Source: Ferruginibacter lapsinanis (GTDB lineage: Bacteria > Bacteroidota > Bacteroidia > Chitinophagales > Chitinophagaceae). Taken from it: a stretch of DNA of 64,000 nucleotides. Location of the stretch: the NCBI RefSeq assembly GCF_020783315.1, contig NZ_CP086063.1, positions 1,972,501-2,036,500 of the forward strand. The letters are read 5' to 3'. Positions 1-9,879 of this stretch are shown here, piece by piece; position 1 is the first letter of the stretch; every line of letters starts with the position of its first letter. A program made the translations under genes and the position numbers. The notes under the pieces are model-generated. The model was not told where the DNA came from, searched no databases, and saw only the letters and a program-made list of their open reading frames with translations.

Positions 1-1586
1 ATATTACAGACAGGATAATGGCAGAGAAAGAATTGAAGATCGCTAAACAGGCCACGGAAGAAATGGCGCAAACCAAACAGAATTTCCTGGCAAATATGAG
101 TCACGAAATACGTACTCCAATGAATGCCATTTTGGGAATGACAAATCTGTTAGCTAAGACACCACTCAATCAGAATCAGCAATTTAATCTTGAGGTCATT
201 CAGTCTTCAGCAGAAAATTTAATGGTCATTATTAATGATATTCTCGATCTGTCAAAAATAGAAGCAGGGAAATTAACGCTTGAAAATATTGCATTCGAAT
301 TAAATAGTGTAATAGACAAGGCTATTCAGGTAATGGTACATAAAGCTGAAGAAAAGGGATTAATACTTACAGCCAACCTGTTTGATGATCGGGTATCAAA
401 AATACTTATAGGAGATCCGTATCGTCTTAATCAGGTATTACTTAACCTGATCTCTAATGCCATTAAATTTACAGAAAAAGGAACCGTTGATATTAGTTGT
501 AAACTGGTGCATGAACAAGGTCAGCAACAAACAATAAAAATAACTGTAAAAGATACCGGCATTGGCATGGACAAATCTTTTACCAATGATCTCTTTAAAA
601 AATTCACTCAGGAAGATGATTCGGTTAGTCGCCGTTTTGGAGGCACGGGATTAGGTATGAGTATTTGTAAAGAGTTGATCGAACTCATGAATGGTAAGAT
701 AAATGTACAAAGTCAGAAGGGGGTAGGTACAGAGTTTTCATTTGTGATTCCATTTCAAAAAGGAACTGCGGCCCAATTGCCCGTTAAGGAAATAAAAAAT
801 ATCGATACGACTGTTTTGGTAAATAAAAAAGTGTTGATTGTAGATGATAATGAAATGAATCGTTTGGTAGCTGCAACTATTTTAAAGAATTATGGAGTAT
901 TTACTGATGAGGCGGTAAATGGAGCTGAGGCAGTTGAAAAAATCAAGGGCAATCAATATGACATTGTGCTGATGGATGTACATATGCCAATAATGAACGG
1001 TATAGAGGCCACAGAAAATATTCGCAAAAATATAAGTAAAGAGTTGCCTGTAATTGCACTTACTGCCTTTGCGTTAAAAGATGATAATCTCAGATGCCTT
1101 GAAGTTGGTATGAATGATTATTTATCTAAACCGTTCAAAGAAATTCAGTTGGTTAATATTATTTTGAAATGGTTGGGTAAACACGAAATGAAAGCAGAAA
1201 CGAATAGTGACGAAAATTTCAATGTTTCATTGTACGATTTGTCGAGACTTAAAGAGATAGGGCATAACGACGAAGTATTCATAAAAAAAATGCTTGATAT
1301 TTTTTGTGATCAGATACCACTTGCAATAACAGAAATGAATGAAGGGTATGCAACCAATAATTTTGAAAAAATAAAAGCAACTGCACATCGTATTAAACCT
1401 TCGATAGATAATATGGGCATCTATTCTTTGCAAAATGAGATACGACGAATTGAAATACTGGCGTTAGATAACATGCCGTCAGAAGAGCTGCTCGTTCTAA
1501 TACAGACTGTAGGAACAGTGCTGACCCATGTCGTAACAGATATTAAAATGCCAGGGTCAAGAGAAAAATTTACAACCAAAAGTTAA
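1..1586 (+). CDS. Hybrid sensor histidine kinase, 3' part (HisKA-HATPase-REC-Hpt)
   Basis: Partial gene: the reading frame is open to base 3 with no stop, so the protein begins outside the window; the first internal ATG is at 18. Numbering from that Met, the HisKA phosphoacceptor is H29 in MSHEIRTP. The ATPase domain shows an N-box near 138-155, then DTGIGM and GGTGLGMS. A receiver domain carries VDDNEMN, phosphoacceptor D320 in LMDVHMP and the SKPF lysine. A C-terminal Hpt-like domain has H457 in TAHRIK. The residues before H29 resemble the end of a PAS/PAC linker, so a sensory domain probably lies upstream. Autophosphorylation, receiver and Hpt in one chain imply an internal phosphorelay to an unseen response regulator. 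The signal sensed is unknown. Confidence 0.9.
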   Translation, partial: ITDRIMAEKELKIAKQATEEMAQTKQNFLANMSHEIRTPMNAILGMTNLLAKTPLNQNQQFNLEVIQSSAENLMVIINDILDLSKIEAGKLTLENIAFELNSVIDKAIQVMVHKAEEKGLILTANLFDDRVSKILIGDPYRLNQVLLNLISNAIKFTEKGTVDISCKLVHEQGQQQTIKITVKDTGIGMDKSFTNDLFKKFTQEDDSVSRRFGGTGLGMSICKELIELMNGKINVQSQKGVGTEFSFVIPFQKGTAAQLPVKEIKNIDTTVLVNKKVLIVDDNEMNRLVAATILKNYGVFTDEAVNGAEAVEKIKGNQYDIVLMDVHMPIMNGIEATENIRKNISKELPVIALTAFALKDDNLRCLEVGMNDYLSKPFKEIQLVNIILKWLGKHEMKAETNSDENFNVSLYDLSRLKEIGHNDEVFIKKMLDIFCDQIPLAITEMNEGYATNNFEKIKATAHRIKPSIDNMGIYSLQNEIRRIEILALDNMPSEELLVLIQTVGTVLTHVVTDIKMPGSREKFTTKS

Positions 1587-1624
1587 TGAGCCTGATGAGA
1601 AGGCATATAGTGGGATGCCATCAT

Positions 1625-2329
1625 TTATTTGAGCTGTAATTTGTTACAAACCGCAGTACGCATAGAGTCAAACTGTTTGTCATCGAATCGATAATGAGGG
1701 TATTTCTCTGATTCTAAAATAAAAAACTGAATAGGATAAGATTGTTTGCCACATTGTATCGTGTCTTTTTCCATAAAAGTCATTGGATAGATCTGCTTGT
1801 ATCTGTATCCTCCGGAGGTACGAGCAACCAGGCGCCTCCACTCATTAGTACGTAAAAAAGTTTTTAGTTGAAGAATATTGTCGGGAGGGATAATGAATGT
1901 AGTGCTTTGCTGCAAGAAATCTCTTTCCGGCTCCTTGCCTGTCTGTATATCTTTAACGAATACTATTATCGGAGTTACAGATGTTGTAACAAATTCTGTA
2001 CGATAAAAATTGTGATGATAATACCAAGCTCCCCAAGCTATCAGAATAGTTGTTTCTATTAACCATACTTTTTGTAAGCGGTATTTTAAAATACGTCGGA
2101 ATGTATAATCCAGTCCGGCTAATAATAGTATCCATGGTATCAGATAAGGTACTATTAGAAAAGCCATGATGCCTTCGGCATTTTCCTGAATGACAATGAT
2201 TCCTATTACAACATAATATATCATTGCTACTAACAATAATACTATCAGCCAAGGGAAAAGACTTGCTTGTTTGACCAGGTATTTACGCAGTATTGCTTTC
2301 ATAAAGCCTGTATTAGTTGCAGGTTGCAT
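1625..2329 (-). CDS. Unknown membrane protein with three N-terminal TM segments
   Basis: I do not recognise a family. The 234-residue product has about three hydrophobic segments in the first 105 residues, followed by a roughly 125-residue soluble part with two cysteines near the end. The start could equally be the internal Met ten codons in (2302), which gives the more typical opening MKAILRKYL. The gene is convergent with the histidine kinase and divergent from the nucleoid-associated protein gene. No function can be inferred from its neighbours. Confidence 0.6.
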   Translation of the reverse strand: MQPATNTGFMKAILRKYLVKQASLFPWLIVLLLVAMIYYVVIGIIVIQENAEGIMAFLIVPYLIPWILLLAGLDYTFRRILKYRLQKVWLIETTILIAWGAWYYHHNFYRTEFVTTSVTPIIVFVKDIQTGKEPERDFLQQSTTFIIPPDNILQLKTFLRTNEWRRLVARTSGGYRYKQIYPMTFMEKDTIQCGKQSYPIQFFILESEKYPHYRFDDKQFDSMRTAVCNKLQLK

Positions 2330-2486
2330 TGAACAAGGTAATAATTGTAAAAAAAGGAAACAATGATTTGGGTCATTCTTAAAGTCGATCTCCTTATTTA
2401 TTGCATCACAAACCAGGGATACTTATTCAATGTGTTTGGCTACATTTGCTGCTCAAAATTTTATTACTCAAAAAAATAGCTATTCA

Positions 2487-3539
2487 ATGGTTTCGTATTT
2501 TGAAGCGTCATTTTCTCAACTTTCTATACATAAAGTAGGGAATAAATTAACAGATGACCCTATTGTTTTGTCAGAACATTCTTTGCAAATTGAAGATGAA
2601 ATTTTGAATGGTTTATTAATGAAGTATTTTCTGGCTCCTTTTGAAAAAGTGAATGAAGTATACCGGTTGTCGCATCCAACACATGATCTTAATCTGAATG
2701 AGGTATTTCACTTTGCAGAAATGATCTTTGAAGAGCCGGAATCTTTTCATACGCATACACAACAAATAGCAAAACACCTCCACGATATATCCAATCATCC
2801 AAATATAAAATCCGGAGAATTGTATTGTGTTTATTTCAAAGGGGTGCAGATAGAAGGTGAGTTGTTGGACGCAATAGGTGTTTTTAAATCTGAATCCAAA
2901 GAGCCATATCTAACCGTACAACAAGATATACAAGGTTTTAAAATTAATTATGAAGAACAGGCAATAAATATTAAAAAACTCGATAAAGGAGTTTTGATAT
3001 TTAACACGGAAAAAGAAGAAGGGTATAAAGTTGCTATTGTAGACCAGACAAACCGGTCTGAAGCGGTTTATTGGATAGATGATTTTTTAAAACTGAGTAT
3101 CAGGAATGACAACTACACCCAAACGCAGAATACACTCAATATTTACAAGAACTTTGTTACTAAAAAAATGGATGAAGAGTTTGATATTTCTAAGACAGAT
3201 AAGATCGATCTGTTGAATCGATCGATAAAATATTTTAAAGACAAAGACAGTTTTGATATTGATGAATTTGCCAATGAAGTTATTGAAAATCCCGAAGGAA
3301 TAGAATTGTTTAAAAGTTTTAAAAGAGAGTATGAAAATGAATATGATACCCAAATAGCGGATACATTCTCCATTTCTACTGCTGCAGTAAAGAAACAGGC
3401 GAGAGTATTTAAAAGTGTTTTAAAACTCGATAGGAATTTTCATATTTACATACATGGCGATAAAGAATTGATCGAAAAAGGATATGACGAAGAAAAAAAT
3501 ATGAACTTTTATAAAGTGTATTTCAGAGACGAGCAATAA
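2487..3539 (+). CDS. 37-kDa nucleoid-associated protein (NdpA/YejK-like)
   Basis: The length (about 350 residues), the opening SQLSIHKVGNKL and the overall pattern fit the NdpA/YejK family (PF04245), proteins that associate with the nucleoid and whose precise role is unclear. The longer frame starts at 2430, but the Met at 2487 (MVSYFEAS) is the better start because the extra 19 residues do not look like family sequence. The protein is acidic to neutral, has no signal peptide and should be cytoplasmic. Monocistronic by layout. Family assignment is from recalled features, not from a search. Confidence 0.75.
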   Translation: MVSYFEASFSQLSIHKVGNKLTDDPIVLSEHSLQIEDEILNGLLMKYFLAPFEKVNEVYRLSHPTHDLNLNEVFHFAEMIFEEPESFHTHTQQIAKHLHDISNHPNIKSGELYCVYFKGVQIEGELLDAIGVFKSESKEPYLTVQQDIQGFKINYEEQAINIKKLDKGVLIFNTEKEEGYKVAIVDQTNRSEAVYWIDDFLKLSIRNDNYTQTQNTLNIYKNFVTKKMDEEFDISKTDKIDLLNRSIKYFKDKDSFDIDEFANEVIENPEGIELFKSFKREYENEYDTQIADTFSISTAAVKKQARVFKSVLKLDRNFHIYIHGDKELIEKGYDEEKNMNFYKVYFRDEQ

Positions 3540-3693
3540 CTAAAAATTTTGTTTTTATAGAGATTTGGGCAAATGATGCCACTTGCAAGTTCTTTAATTA
3601 CTTGAAAGTAAAACAGATAAAGAAAACACACTTATAGATTATTAAGTGGGTATAAAACTACACGATCTATCCCATTGCCATTTTTGTTTACGC

Positions 3694-3915
3694 TCAAGAC
3701 TCTGGCACATCCCGTGATGTTGTTTCATCAGGTTCACTTTCCGGTGATGCCTGGCTATCATTAATAGTAGTTATATCAGTTTTAGCATTATTAATATCTT
3801 CGTCAGATATTACATCATTTTCATTGGTCAGGTGTTCATGTATTCTCTTATTGGTCTGAGTGTCGCTCGAGTCATTCCTTAATTTCTTTTCAGTTGATAT
3901 AGCATCAGATTTCAT
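3694..3915 (-). CDS. Small acidic hypothetical protein
   Basis: A 73-residue, highly charged, probably disordered protein. The central block (KRIHEHLTNENDVISDEDI) resembles a short motif I recall from small hypothetical proteins of related Bacteroidota, which is why I favour it over a chance frame. The C-terminal third is Ser/Glu/Asp/Thr-rich. No signal peptide or membrane segment. It lies alone between the NdpA-like gene and the MBOAT gene. Function unknown. Confidence 0.5.
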   Translation of the reverse strand: MKSDAISTEKKLRNDSSDTQTNKRIHEHLTNENDVISDEDINNAKTDITTINDSQASPESEPDETTSRDVPES

Positions 3916-4028
3916 ATAAGTATATTTCTCTATAATGCCGTTAATTTCAAGCCACGTTTATTATTTGTAGGAATTATGTAACTATTTAGCTTAAAACAGT
4001 AGTGCTTTGATACAAAATTTGATAGAGA

Positions 4029-5510
4029 TTAAAATTGAAAATAGATAAATGAACTGCTGCTCTCCTGGCTTAAAATGAGCAATAGCAATAATGCAGCCCA
4101 TACAATGCCCAATAACCACCAGGGCATTTTTTCAGCAACGATCAATACACGGGTATTTCTCATCAGCCAATGAAAAATGATCACAAAAAAGATAATGATC
4201 AAAACTTTAAGTATACTTATGGTGGTTAATAACTCTGCGCCTTTTGGCACTGAATAAAACATAGAGGTAAGCATACGCCAGGCAGATGTAAAGTCGGGTG
4301 CCCTGAAAAATACCCATGTAACATTGATAAAGAAAAATGTAATAAGCGCCAATAAGAAATTACTAAGGCTCTTCTTTTTCAATATCTCCGGAACCGGCCC
4401 TAAAACCCCCACCTCGCCTGAAGGAGTAATAGCAATTGCTTTAACCTTATCATGCCGGAGATCTGCGATCATTTTTTCAACCCATAAATAAAGTCCATGT
4501 AAACCACCCCATACAACAAAGGTCCAATTGGCACCATGCCATAAACCACCGATCAGCATAGTAAGCATTAGGTTGATATAAGTCCTGAATTTTCCATTCC
4601 TGTTTCCTCCTAGCGGAATGTATAAATAATCTCTTAGCCATGCAGATAAAGTGATATGCCATCTTCGCCAGAAATCTGAGAATCCAATGGCAGCATAAGG
4701 GTATAAAAAATTTTGCGGCAGCACAAAACCCAGGCACAGTGCTACGCCAACAGCGCATGTGGAGTATCCTGCAAAATCAAAAAATATTTGTCCTGAAAAT
4801 GCCAGTACACCAGTCCATGCATCCAACGTGCTCACTGCAGCATGAGCATTAAACACCATATTGGCGGATCCCGCTAACATACTGTCTGCCAACACAACTT
4901 TCATAAACAAGCCAAGTGTCATTAGTAATAACCCCTGCAGTAATTGTTGTTGTGTTGCTTTACGTGCTGTTTCAAACTGTGGCACCAATTGTGGCGGACG
5001 AACGATTGGACCTGCCACCAGGTGAGGGAAAAAGGTAACAAACAGAGAAAAATCTAACAATGATTTTACAGGTTCACTTTTTTTCTTATACATATCAATC
5101 GTATAACAAAGTGTAGTAAAAGTATAAAAAGATATACCCGCCGGTAAAATAATATTTGGTTTGGCGGGATGGAAATTGATGCCCAATAAATTTACCAGAT
5201 GAGTGAAGTTTTCTAATAAAAATCCTCCGTATTTAAAAAAGCAAAGCATGCCAAGATTACCGATTAGGCTAATGACAAGCAATAGTTTTTTCTTGTGTTT
5301 GTTTTCCTGTGTGTACAAGGCTCTACCTACAAAAAAGTCGATAATAGTAGAAAGCCACAATAATAAAATGAATGGGGGGTTCCATGCTGCATAAAAAATA
5401 TAACTGGCAAGTAAGAGATTTATTTTTTTTGTTTTCCAGGAAAATGGCAGGTTATGCAACACCAACATGATTATGAAAAAAACAATAAAAGTATATGAGT
5501 TAAAAACCAT
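4029..5510 (-). CDS. MBOAT family O-acyltransferase (AlgI/DltB-like)
   Basis: A polytopic membrane protein of 493 residues, the usual size for the bacterial MBOAT family that includes AlgI and DltB. It has the signature SDFWRRWHITLS followed by LRDYLYIPLGGNR, and the catalytic-type His in GGLWHGANW about 40 residues later. These enzymes pass acyl groups across the membrane to extracytoplasmic polymers. It lies 28 bp downstream of a gene for an SGNH-like periplasmic protein on the same strand. That is the usual two-component arrangement (MBOAT plus DltD/AlgJ/AlgX-like partner) for O-acetylating a cell-surface polysaccharide. The acceptor polymer is not shown by the window. Confidence 0.9.
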   Translation of the reverse strand: MVFNSYTFIVFFIIMLVLHNLPFSWKTKKINLLLASYIFYAAWNPPFILLLWLSTIIDFFVGRALYTQENKHKKKLLLVISLIGNLGMLCFFKYGGFLLENFTHLVNLLGINFHPAKPNIILPAGISFYTFTTLCYTIDMYKKKSEPVKSLLDFSLFVTFFPHLVAGPIVRPPQLVPQFETARKATQQQLLQGLLLMTLGLFMKVVLADSMLAGSANMVFNAHAAVSTLDAWTGVLAFSGQIFFDFAGYSTCAVGVALCLGFVLPQNFLYPYAAIGFSDFWRRWHITLSAWLRDYLYIPLGGNRNGKFRTYINLMLTMLIGGLWHGANWTFVVWGGLHGLYLWVEKMIADLRHDKVKAIAITPSGEVGVLGPVPEILKKKSLSNFLLALITFFFINVTWVFFRAPDFTSAWRMLTSMFYSVPKGAELLTTISILKVLIIIFFVIIFHWLMRNTRVLIVAEKMPWWLLGIVWAALLLLLILSQESSSSFIYFQF

Positions 5511-5538
5511 AGCAGTAGTATTAGAAGGTTAAATGATT

Positions 5539-6585
5539 TTATTGGGCAGTTGGTTTATGAGGAAATATCCATCCTTTTTCCTTTTGCAGAATATCTACTA
5601 ACGTTGTTGTATAGATGATCGCATCACTTGGTTTTAAATGCGATAATTCCGGGCATTCAAAATGTGCGATAGCAGGATAATCTTCGAAATGAATGCCGGG
5701 GCAATTGGTAACGGATAAAACTCTTTCCCAATATTTTTCTCTTGGGTAACCCATTCTTTCTCCCATTAAAAATCCTCCGCTGGAAGGAGTGCGGATAAAT
5801 AGTACCTGGCCACCTCTTGCTTTTATTTTATCTACATCTGTTTTAACCGTATTAAGAAGAGAATCTAGCGGATGTCCGCTCATTGGAGGGTCTTTACTGA
5901 TACTTCTGAAAAACTCCCAGATTGCTTTTACCTGATTGTGTTGATTGGTATCTTCCACAAATTTATCTGTCATAAAACATTGCCGTTCAAAAGTGACTCT
6001 TTCAAAATCCATAGGAAAATCAGGTTCTTGAAAAACTCCTTTTCTATTGGGGATCTTATTTCTGTTAATAAGTGCATTCAAAGAGTAATAATCTTTATCT
6101 AAAAAAACAAGATTCGATTCCAGAAAGGTATTTACTTTAAAACTGAACCATTGGGCCGGAGTTCTTTTGTTATACCATTCTATTCTTTTAACCGGGGCTT
6201 CGCTATTGTGTGGCGATGTTGAAAAAAACAATATCTCGGTTACGTCAACAATCAGTTTTCCTTTAAAGTTTTTGTCATTTGCCAAATTGTCAAGTGTAGG
6301 TAAAGGAGAACTTCCTACACAGGATAACTGTATCACCTCATCACCGGTAAGTTTTTCCCATGTAGGGATATCTATATCATATTTGTTACGGGATGATCCT
6401 ATCAAAACAGTGGCCTTATCGGCAGGCAAATAGATCTTTTCTCTTTTGTCGGCCCATAACCCTTCGTCATCATCATAAGAAATTGAAATGCCTTGATTAC
6501 GCAGATGCAACTCCCAACTGATAAGTGTAGTAGTAACCAACAATAATGCGAATATGCCTGCTTTTACCAAAGAAGATTGATTCAT
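5539..6585 (-). CDS. Extracytoplasmic SGNH/DltD-like partner of MBOAT acyltransferase
   Basis: 348 residues with one N-terminal membrane anchor (about residues 8-25) and a large extracytoplasmic domain. VLIGSSRNKYDID resembles the first SGNH block with its Ser nucleophile, and a C-terminal SHLKPSDA segment could supply the Asp/His end of the triad. It is followed after 28 bp by the MBOAT gene, so the pair is very likely one operon. Proposed role: moving or placing acyl groups on a surface polymer after export by the MBOAT protein. The fold assignment is inferred from motifs and context. Confidence 0.7.
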   Translation of the reverse strand: MNQSSLVKAGIFALLLVTTTLISWELHLRNQGISISYDDDEGLWADKREKIYLPADKATVLIGSSRNKYDIDIPTWEKLTGDEVIQLSCVGSSPLPTLDNLANDKNFKGKLIVDVTEILFFSTSPHNSEAPVKRIEWYNKRTPAQWFSFKVNTFLESNLVFLDKDYYSLNALINRNKIPNRKGVFQEPDFPMDFERVTFERQCFMTDKFVEDTNQHNQVKAIWEFFRSISKDPPMSGHPLDSLLNTVKTDVDKIKARGGQVLFIRTPSSGGFLMGERMGYPREKYWERVLSVTNCPGIHFEDYPAIAHFECPELSHLKPSDAIIYTTTLVDILQKEKGWIFPHKPTAQ

Positions 6586-6902
6586 TCGATTAGGTTTAAT
6601 GATCAGAAAAAATATAATGGTATATGGAAATTAAAACGACACAGGTGCTTGGAACGACCGGTTTTTAAAATTATCGAAAGGATATTAAATGTATAAGAAA
6701 TGAAGATAAGTGTTAAGATTGATAATTCATAATCTTAGAGATGAAGCAATATAATCCTGAGTTTGATAGTGAAGAAGGATATAAACTCTGAAAAACATTG
6801 ATTTTAGTGTACTTATCACTGTTTGAACAGGTAATTTTGAAAACGCATTGTTAAAACTAAAATTTCGATTGATATGACTGCTTTAATGATTAATTTTATA
6901 CC
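6586..6902. other. Divergent intergenic region, no gene seen
   Basis: About 317 bp between the divergent acyltransferase-partner gene and the DsbD-domain gene. It must contain both promoters. A TAATTTTG element at 6832-6839 fits the Bacteroidota -7 box for rightward transcription, but I could not find a -33 TTTG at correct spacing. No ORF or hairpin of note. Confidence 0.4.
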
Positions 6903-7358
6903 ATGTATAAATACTTATTTTTAATATTGTTCTCAGCATTGGCAGGTTCGGTCAGTGCACAGCAAAATCCGGTTAAATGGACCTTTAGTGCAAAAAAACT
7001 GGCGGGTGATAAAAATAAATATGAATTAAAGATCACTGCTACTCTTCCTAAAGGATGGCATATTTATTCTCAAAATACACCTGAAGGTGGTCCGGAGCCA
7101 ACAAAGTTTACCTTTGCTAAAAATGCCTTGGTGACAAACACAAGTAAACCAAAAGAGGTGGGTAAGCTGGTTAAACAACATGATGAAAATTTTGGCATAG
7201 ATGTGTTGCATTATGCTGATAAGGTTGATTTTGTGCAGGTAGTTACTGTTAAAGGCAAAATCAAAACTAATGTGAGCGGAGAAGTGTATTATATGGTCTG
7301 TACAGATTCCAGATGTTTGCCGCCAACAACAACTCCATTTAATATAGCACTAAAATAA
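6903..7358 (+). CDS. Secreted stand-alone DsbD alpha-like domain
   Basis: 151 residues with a signal peptide ending near SVSAQQ, then one domain matching the N-terminal periplasmic domain of DsbD (PF11412 type): LPKGWHIYSQNTPEGGPEPT, and a C-terminal CTDSRCLPPTTTPF that holds a Cys pair. In DsbD this domain receives electrons from the membrane domain and reduces periplasmic partners. It lies 4 bp upstream of a full DsbD-like gene, so they are co-transcribed. Here the redox-active alpha domain seems to be supplied as a separate protein, because the fused copy next door lacks the cysteines. Confidence 0.85.
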   Translation: MYKYLFLILFSALAGSVSAQQNPVKWTFSAKKLAGDKNKYELKITATLPKGWHIYSQNTPEGGPEPTKFTFAKNALVTNTSKPKEVGKLVKQHDENFGIDVLHYADKVDFVQVVTVKGKIKTNVSGEVYYMVCTDSRCLPPTTTPFNIALK

Positions 7359-7362
7359 GCCG

Positions 7363-9372
7363 ATGAGAAAACTGCTGACGGTTGTCTTATGTTTTATTAC
7401 TTTATCAATGTTTGCACAGGAAAAACCTGTGCAGTTTAGCTTTACGACCGCTACAGATACCGCAGGTAAACAAGTGTTACTCATTAAGGCTACTATTGCG
7501 AAAGGAGCTAAGTTATTATCAACCCAAAAAATAGATGGATTGGATGATGTAAGAACTGCCATCAATTTTGATAGTACATCCAGATTGAGAATAAAAGGTG
7601 ATCCGATTGCTATTACATCATCGATCACAGAAAAATCAACTGCGTTAGGAGGTGTAAGTATTCAGTATTTTACCGATTCCGCCATATGGTCTCAGGAAGT
7701 CAATGTAGTGAAAGAGGATAGTTTCAGGATAAAAGGAGAAGTGCTTGCCTATGTGTTAAATGGAGATGAAGTATTGAATTTTTCTTATCCTATTTCAAAA
7801 GAATTCGTTTATCGCCCCAAAACTCAAGAATTAACTTCCTTTGAAAAAGCACCCGAATCTTCTACCAACAAATCTGTGCTCGGATGGCTATTGGCTGGTA
7901 TTCTAGCCGGGCTGATAGGGTTCTTAACGCCATGTGTGTATTCGCTTGTGCCCGTTACCGTTAGCTTGTTTTTGAAACGAAGCAAAACTCCTCAGCAAGG
8001 TAGACAGAGCGCTCTTTTCTATGCATTCTCCATTGTAGCCATTTATACCTTCGTTGCAATATTGTCGGTATTGTTTGTACCGCAATCTACGTGGAATGCT
8101 ATATCCACCAGCTGGCAATTTAACTTGCTGGTTTTTGCGTTGTTCGTAATTTTTGGTATTTCTTTTTTGGGCGCATTTGAAATTAGTCTTCCTTCATCAT
8201 GGGCCAATAAATTAGATAGCAAATCCGGTTTAGGAAGTTACACAGGCATATTTTTCATGGCATTAACATTAGTGGTAGTGTCATTCAGTTGCACAGGAAA
8301 TTTTGTAGCAAGTATCTTGGGGATTGCAGCTAAGACGAACAAATTGGCTGCTATAATGGGAATGTGTGGCTTTGGAATAGGATTGGCGTTGCCTTTTGCC
8401 TTATTTGCCTTTTTCCCTTCCTGGTTAAAAGAAATATCTAAACCGGGTGGTTGGCAAAATGCAATGAAAGTGTCACTTGGTATTTTAGAGTTAGCATTGG
8501 CGATGAAATTCTTGAGCAATGCAGATGTACAGATTGGTAAGTTTTTGTTTTCGAGAGATATTTATCTGGCAATATGGGTGGCTTTATTTGCTTTCCTTAC
8601 TGTTTATTTATTGGGTGGTTTCAAAATGAAACATGATAGTCATCTTCCGAAAAATGATTGGGATATGCAGTATATTCCTATTCCTCGTTTTTTCTTTGCC
8701 TTACTTTCAATGGCTTTTACAATATACCTGATTCCCGGATTATGGGGAGCACCGCTTAATAAAATAAGTGGATTGTTACCACCTTACGGTACGCAGGAAT
8801 ATACAATGAATGCAGCCAAGACTGATATTGAAAAAAATAATTCAATAAAATCAACCTATGTTATTAAACCTGTTAAGTATGTAAATGAATTGATCAAAAA
8901 TGAATCTGCTGCGGCTAAGAGTGCAGGGTTGGTTGCTTTTTTTGATTATGATGAGGCATTGGCGGCAGCTAAAGAACAAAATAAACCATTGATGATTGAT
9001 TTTACAGGAATTGTTTGTCCTAATTGCAGAGAGTTTGAGAATAGGGTGTGGACTATGCCCGAAGTGATGGAGAGAATGAAAAATAAATTTGTAGTGGCTT
9101 CTTTATTTGAAGATTTTAATCAGGAGTTACCGGATGCTGAAAAAAGATATTCCGCATTGCTGGGTGCTCAGATAAACACTGTTGGAGATAAATACAAAGA
9201 ATTGTCAATAAAACTTACCGGAGGGGTGTCTCAACCCAATTATATTTTTTTATATCACGATGGAAGTAAGATCGTTGATAAAAGTTATGGCTACGATGAT
9301 GTGCAAAAAAATGGAGAACTTGATTTTGTAAAACACCTGGATATGGTGTTGGATAAATTCAATAAAAAATAA
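7363..9372 (+). CDS. dsbD: DsbD-family thiol:disulfide interchange protein
   Basis: 669 residues. A signal peptide (to about 19) is followed by a DsbD N-like domain (20-150) with no cysteine. Then comes an eight-TM core with its two conserved Cys contexts, FLTPCVYSLVP and SFSCTGNF. A C-terminal thioredoxin-like domain has MIDFTGIVCPNCREFE, a CxxC site. It carries reductant from cytoplasmic thioredoxin across the membrane to the periplasm for disulfide repair or cytochrome c maturation. The loss of Cys from its own N-terminal domain, together with the separate Cys-bearing domain gene just upstream, suggests a split relay. Family assignment is secure; partners are inferred. Confidence 0.9.
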   Translation: MRKLLTVVLCFITLSMFAQEKPVQFSFTTATDTAGKQVLLIKATIAKGAKLLSTQKIDGLDDVRTAINFDSTSRLRIKGDPIAITSSITEKSTALGGVSIQYFTDSAIWSQEVNVVKEDSFRIKGEVLAYVLNGDEVLNFSYPISKEFVYRPKTQELTSFEKAPESSTNKSVLGWLLAGILAGLIGFLTPCVYSLVPVTVSLFLKRSKTPQQGRQSALFYAFSIVAIYTFVAILSVLFVPQSTWNAISTSWQFNLLVFALFVIFGISFLGAFEISLPSSWANKLDSKSGLGSYTGIFFMALTLVVVSFSCTGNFVASILGIAAKTNKLAAIMGMCGFGIGLALPFALFAFFPSWLKEISKPGGWQNAMKVSLGILELALAMKFLSNADVQIGKFLFSRDIYLAIWVALFAFLTVYLLGGFKMKHDSHLPKNDWDMQYIPIPRFFFALLSMAFTIYLIPGLWGAPLNKISGLLPPYGTQEYTMNAAKTDIEKNNSIKSTYVIKPVKYVNELIKNESAAAKSAGLVAFFDYDEALAAAKEQNKPLMIDFTGIVCPNCREFENRVWTMPEVMERMKNKFVVASLFEDFNQELPDAEKRYSALLGAQINTVGDKYKELSIKLTGGVSQPNYIFLYHDGSKIVDKSYGYDDVQKNGELDFVKHLDMVLDKFNKK

Positions 9373-9380
9373 TTCTCTTT

Positions 9381-9773
9381 TTACATGTTAATTTTTAAAG
9401 ATATCATCGGTTGGAAATTGTTAACCAACTGATTGTTTTTTGATAAAAAGATTTTTAAATTGTTGACGCTTACTGTTGCTGCTTTCTTTTTGTATTTATT
9501 AGCACTGATAAAAAAAGGAATACTTACAAGACCACTGGCAATACCTCCTCCAATTAATAAACCTCCTGCAAAATCCTGTTCGAAAGAACTATATTGACCA
9601 CGTGATTCATTTGCAAGAATTCCTCCGGTAATAGCAGCCACTCCAATGGTTAACAAAACGATCCCGGTAGTTTTTTTTCTCTTACTTTTTTCGAGGTAAT
9701 CATTTTTACTTACTTGTGAAAATACGGTTGCTGAAAATGCAATGAATACGATAAGACCAAATATCTTTTTCAT
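9381..9773 (-). CDS. Small membrane or exported protein of unknown function
   Basis: Using the Met at 9773 (MKKIFGLIV), the product is 130 residues with a signal peptide ending near TVFSQ. Two hydrophobic glycine-rich segments follow (GIVLLTIGVAAITGGI and GGLLIGGGIASGLV). The upstream in-frame Met at 9800 only adds nine residues before the signal peptide. Convergent with the dsbD-like gene, whose stop is 8 bp away. The double glycine-rich hairpin resembles small Bacteroidota envelope proteins with no known role. Confidence 0.65.
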   Translation of the reverse strand: MKKIFGLIVFIAFSATVFSQVSKNDYLEKSKRKKTTGIVLLTIGVAAITGGILANESRGQYSSFEQDFAGGLLIGGGIASGLVSIPFFISANKYKKKAATVSVNNLKIFLSKNNQLVNNFQPMISLKINM

Positions 9774-9834
9774 AAACAATATTTTAAAGATTAAGTACAA
9801 CGACTTCCAAAATACTACAATTTTTGAAAAAACA

Positions 9835-9858
9835 AAAGGCAGTATTGCTACTGCCTTT
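9835..9858 (-). terminator. Rho-independent terminator of degQ-like gene
   Basis: Perfect 10-bp inverted repeat AAAGGCAGTA/TACTGCCTTT with a 4-nt loop. On the minus strand it is followed by a T-rich run (TGTTTTTTC). It begins 22 bp after the protease stop codon. Confidence 0.85.
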
Positions 9859-9879
9859 GTAAAAGTTATTTCGTGTTGA

